From: Mucilaginibacter flavidus
GTDB taxonomy: Bacteria > Bacteroidota > Bacteroidia > Sphingobacteriales > Sphingobacteriaceae
Assembly (NCBI RefSeq): GCF_024055575.1
Contig: NZ_JAMXOE010000001.1
Coordinates: 868,001-932,000 of the forward strand
Direction: 5' to 3'
DNA: 64,000 nucleotides
The translations under genes were made by a program, and so were the position numbers. The notes beneath the pieces were generated by a model. The model had not been told where the DNA came from. It did no database searches and saw only the letters and a list, made by a program, of their open reading frames with translations. Below are positions 62,035 to 64,000 of the stretch, one piece after another; the first letter of the stretch is position 1; every line of letters starts with the position of its first letter.

Positions 62035-62724
62035 ATGGCTAAAGTAAAATTTCCGGCATCGGCCTTTAAATTTATTAACGAATTAAAAGCAAATAACGAC
62101 CGCAATTGGTTTGCGGCTAATAAACCTACATATCTAGAAGAGCAGGCCCGGGTAGCTGCTTTTGCCGACCGCATGCTGCACGAGCTAAACCTGCACGATG
62201 TTATTGAAACTGCCGGCGGGGCAAAAAGCATGTACCGCATTTACCGCGATGTTCGTTTCTCTAAGGATAAAACCCCTTTCAGCACTTATTGGGGCGGGCG
62301 TTTTAAACGGGCGGGCAAGCAAAGACGCGGGGGATATTATTACCATTTTGAACCCGGCGATAAAAGCTTTGTAATGGCCGGTTTTTGGGGACCAAACACG
62401 CAGGATATCAAATTAGTGCGTGATGATATTGGATTTGATCCGGCACCATTGCGGGCCATTCTTAGTAACGAAACTTTTGTAAACACTTTTGGTGCTCTGC
62501 AGGGTGAACAATTAAAAACACAACCTAAGGGTTATGACGGCTCGCACGAGGCCGTCGACTTGCTGCGCTTTAAACAATACCTGGTAATGCGCCGGTTTAC
62601 CGACAAAGAAGTTTTGAGCGATAATTTTATCGATTTGATAAACCAGGCTTTTAAAAATACGCGGCCTTTTCTCGATTACATGAGCGAAGTGCTAATGACT
62701 GATATCAACGGAATATTAATCTGA
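62035..62724 (+). CDS. DUF2461 domain-containing protein
   Basis: 229 residues matching the DUF2461 pattern throughout: FPASAFKFINELKANNDRNW with FAANKPTY at the start, MYRIYRDVRFSKDKTPF near 68-84 (basic and aromatic surface) and YYYHFEPGDKSFVMAGFWGP near 102-121. Function unknown; cytoplasmic. A DinB-like gene follows 12 bp downstream, so the two may be co-transcribed. Confidence 0.9.
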   Translation: MAKVKFPASAFKFINELKANNDRNWFAANKPTYLEEQARVAAFADRMLHELNLHDVIETAGGAKSMYRIYRDVRFSKDKTPFSTYWGGRFKRAGKQRRGGYYYHFEPGDKSFVMAGFWGPNTQDIKLVRDDIGFDPAPLRAILSNETFVNTFGALQGEQLKTQPKGYDGSHEAVDLLRFKQYLVMRRFTDKEVLSDNFIDLINQAFKNTRPFLDYMSEVLMTDINGILI

Positions 62725-62736
62725 ATTATAAAACAC

Positions 62737-63213
62737 ATGTCTGAAAAATTGATTATCACCCAATGCCTTGCGGCCTGGGAACAGCGCATTGCGCAGGCCA
62801 CCAAATTATTTGATTCGCTAAGCGATTGGGCAATGGACGAGGAGATTGCTCCCGGCCGCAATAAAGTTGTGTATGTAATAGGCCATTTATTGGCTGTGCA
62901 CGACAGGATGGTGGAAGCCCTGGAACTGGGCAAACGCTCGCATGCCGACCTTGATCATCTTTTCATCGACGCCCAGCAGCCTAACGCTGTTTATCCTGAA
63001 ACCGGATGGTTAAAGGAGAGCTGGGATAAGCTGCACCAATTCCTCAATGAAAAATTCAACAAAATGACGGTTGAAGATTGGCTTTCCAGGCATACGTATG
63101 TTACAGCGGAAGAATTTGCAACCCAGCCCGAAAGAAACAAATTGAATTTATTGATAAGCCGCACCAACCATTTAAGCTCGCATAACGGGCAATTGTTATT
63201 GGTGAAAAAGTAG
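62737..63213 (+). CDS. DinB-like four-helix protein
   Basis: 158 residues, all helical, with spaced histidines typical of the DinB/YfiT metal site: VIGHLLAVHDRM near residue 48 and RTNHLSSHNGQLLLVKK at the C-terminus. DinB-like proteins include metal-dependent thiol transferases, but most are uncharacterised. It ends just before a bidirectional terminator. Confidence 0.8.
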   Translation: MSEKLIITQCLAAWEQRIAQATKLFDSLSDWAMDEEIAPGRNKVVYVIGHLLAVHDRMVEALELGKRSHADLDHLFIDAQQPNAVYPETGWLKESWDKLHQFLNEKFNKMTVEDWLSRHTYVTAEEFATQPERNKLNLLISRTNHLSSHNGQLLLVKK

Positions 63214-63225
63214 GGGTGAGTAGAT

Positions 63226-63265
63226 AAAAAGCCCGGGGATGTGAGATTCCATCCACGGGCTTTTT
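63226..63265. terminator. Bidirectional intrinsic terminator
   Basis: AAAAAGCCCG (63226-63235) pairs with CGGGCTTTTT (63256-63265), with additional GAT/ATC pairing; separates the DinB gene (+) from the convergent protease gene (-). Confidence 0.92.
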
Positions 63266-63281
63266 AAGAATTCTTCGCCGG

Positions 63282-64000
63282 TTAAAGGGCATTCACCTCC
63301 GCCTCAAACTTACTATCCGCCAAAAACTTTTTATAATCCTGTATGTGCAGCATATTATAAACGGCTTGTTTTTTATTTTTTGCGTGGCTGTAATAGGCTT
63401 TGCAAATTCGGTAACCAACCCAATAACCCAAGTCGGCGGGGTGGTCGGGGCGGTCATCGTCACCGTTGCCTATCCAGTTCTGTTTGCGGTCAAGATACAT
63501 CTCCTTTGCAAAATCGGTCCAAATTGTCTTTTCCTTGCCTTTTGCAAATTCCACCAACCTGTCGTTGGTTTGTTTGCCCGAAATCAGTTCGCCCATAAAG
63601 TCGGCCATTCCTTCAATTATAGCCTCGCGCAGCAGTGTAGTGTCAGACGCCATGCTGTTTTGCTGGTAGTGGATCAGTTCGTGGGCCACAATATGAACCA
63701 GGCCTTTCAGCGGATTCAGGTAATGCAACTGCCAGCTTTTTATTTCAGACAAATCGGTAGCGCTGGTTTTTGCCGATTGATCGGCTGCAAGAATAAGGCC
63801 GTTACCTGTAGAAGTCCCGGCCGAATTCAACTTCCCTATCACAAAATAAATATCAGGGAAAATGGCATCAGGGTATAGTTTTTTAAACGCCACATAGCTA
63901 TTAATATAATCCTGCTTGTAAGTTGCAGCTTTAAAAGTATTGGGACGGATACTGGTGTAAAACTTTTTCATCCCGTTGTGATCCCGCGTAAACGAATACA
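63282..64000 (-). CDS. Predicted zinc protease (HExxH), truncated by window edge
   Basis: The visible part has at least 238 codons. The internal ATG at 63971 is not the likely start, because the frame stays open and protein-like to the window edge (FTRDHNGMKKFYTSIRPNTF), so the true N-terminus lies outside. The gluzincin motif HELIHYQQ is near the middle, with a downstream Glu in REAIIEGMADFMGEL as the probable third zinc ligand. The layout (IYFVIGKLNSAGTST then GLILAAD) resembles DUF2268-like predicted Zn-dependent proteases. Its 3' end follows a bidirectional terminator. Confidence 0.82.
   Translation of the reverse strand, partial: YSFTRDHNGMKKFYTSIRPNTFKAATYKQDYINSYVAFKKLYPDAIFPDIYFVIGKLNSAGTSTGNGLILAADQSAKTSATDLSEIKSWQLHYLNPLKGLVHIVAHELIHYQQNSMASDTTLLREAIIEGMADFMGELISGKQTNDRLVEFAKGKEKTIWTDFAKEMYLDRKQNWIGNGDDDRPDHPADLGYWVGYRICKAYYSHAKNKKQAVYNMLHIQDYKKFLADSKFEAEVNAL

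Noticed and set aside
1..64000. CRISPR array, tRNA, rRNA, prophage or insertion sequence
   Set aside because: No regularly spaced direct repeats, cloverleaf-like tRNA ends, rRNA stretches, integrase or transposase motifs were seen.

Overview
The window reads as chromosomal DNA from a member of the Bacteroidota, most likely a soil or plant-associated Sphingobacteriaceae such as Mucilaginibacter or Pedobacter. The evidence is a SusC/SusD pair with a DUF1735 lipoprotein, a FecI/FecR-type sigma/anti-sigma pair, a GLPGLI protein beside a TonB-dependent barrel, a two-component sensor with a Reg_prop propeller, TAnnTTTG promoter boxes, and several kinds of short palindromic intergenic repeat. No rRNA, tRNA, CRISPR array, phage or transposase gene was seen.

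Layout. 1-5 kb: a propeller-like protein, an M28 peptidase and an outer-membrane barrel with a kinase-like N-terminus. 5.4-7.9 kb: DUF6134, epimerase and SDR operon. 8.1-11.5 kb: ECF sigma, FecR anti-sigma and a large STN/LA_2272-repeat protein. 11.5-13.1 kb: TetR regulator and SDR with matching palindromic operators. 13.4-19 kb: a rhamnoside operon (GH106, sugar isomerase, RhaM, with an SGNH hydrolase upstream). 19.2-25 kb: NmrA/HxlR pair, a zinc-less Fpg homologue, two toxin-antitoxin modules, a beta-lactamase-fold hydrolase and small housekeeping-type genes. 25-30.7 kb: TonB receptor/GLPGLI and a divergent LytS/LytTR system. 30.7-45.3 kb: diheme cytochrome, propeller histidine kinase with NarL-type regulator, SusCD operon, VOC/AraC operon, amidohydrolase and SDR, with a gene-poor stretch at 43.8-44.5 kb that holds a small-ORF candidate and a small-RNA candidate. 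45.9-60.8 kb: the standout block, a papain-like protease followed by four tandem exported WD40/Ig-like/caspase paralogues, all on the + strand with 8-137 bp gaps. 60.8-64 kb: YeiH-type transporter, DUF2461, DinB and an edge-truncated HExxH protease.

Two things deserve most attention. First, the protease array: every caspase copy keeps its His/Cys dyad, the second copy is split by a one-base frameshift at a T5 run, and an RNL-x-V-x-D/N-D motif is shared between the papain-like protease and all the caspases. Second, an apparent local regulon. Five intergenic sites of the form TACCCC-N4/5-GGGGTA each lie exactly 37 bases (first C to first T) upstream of a TAnnTTTG-type promoter box, which is a class II activator geometry. 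They face the cytochrome, the small peptide plus kinase/regulator genes, the VOC/AraC genes, a tiny Cys-containing ORF and the protease array. The NarL-type regulator encoded at 34.5 kb is the nearest candidate for the binding protein. Assignments come from reading motifs; no database search was possible.
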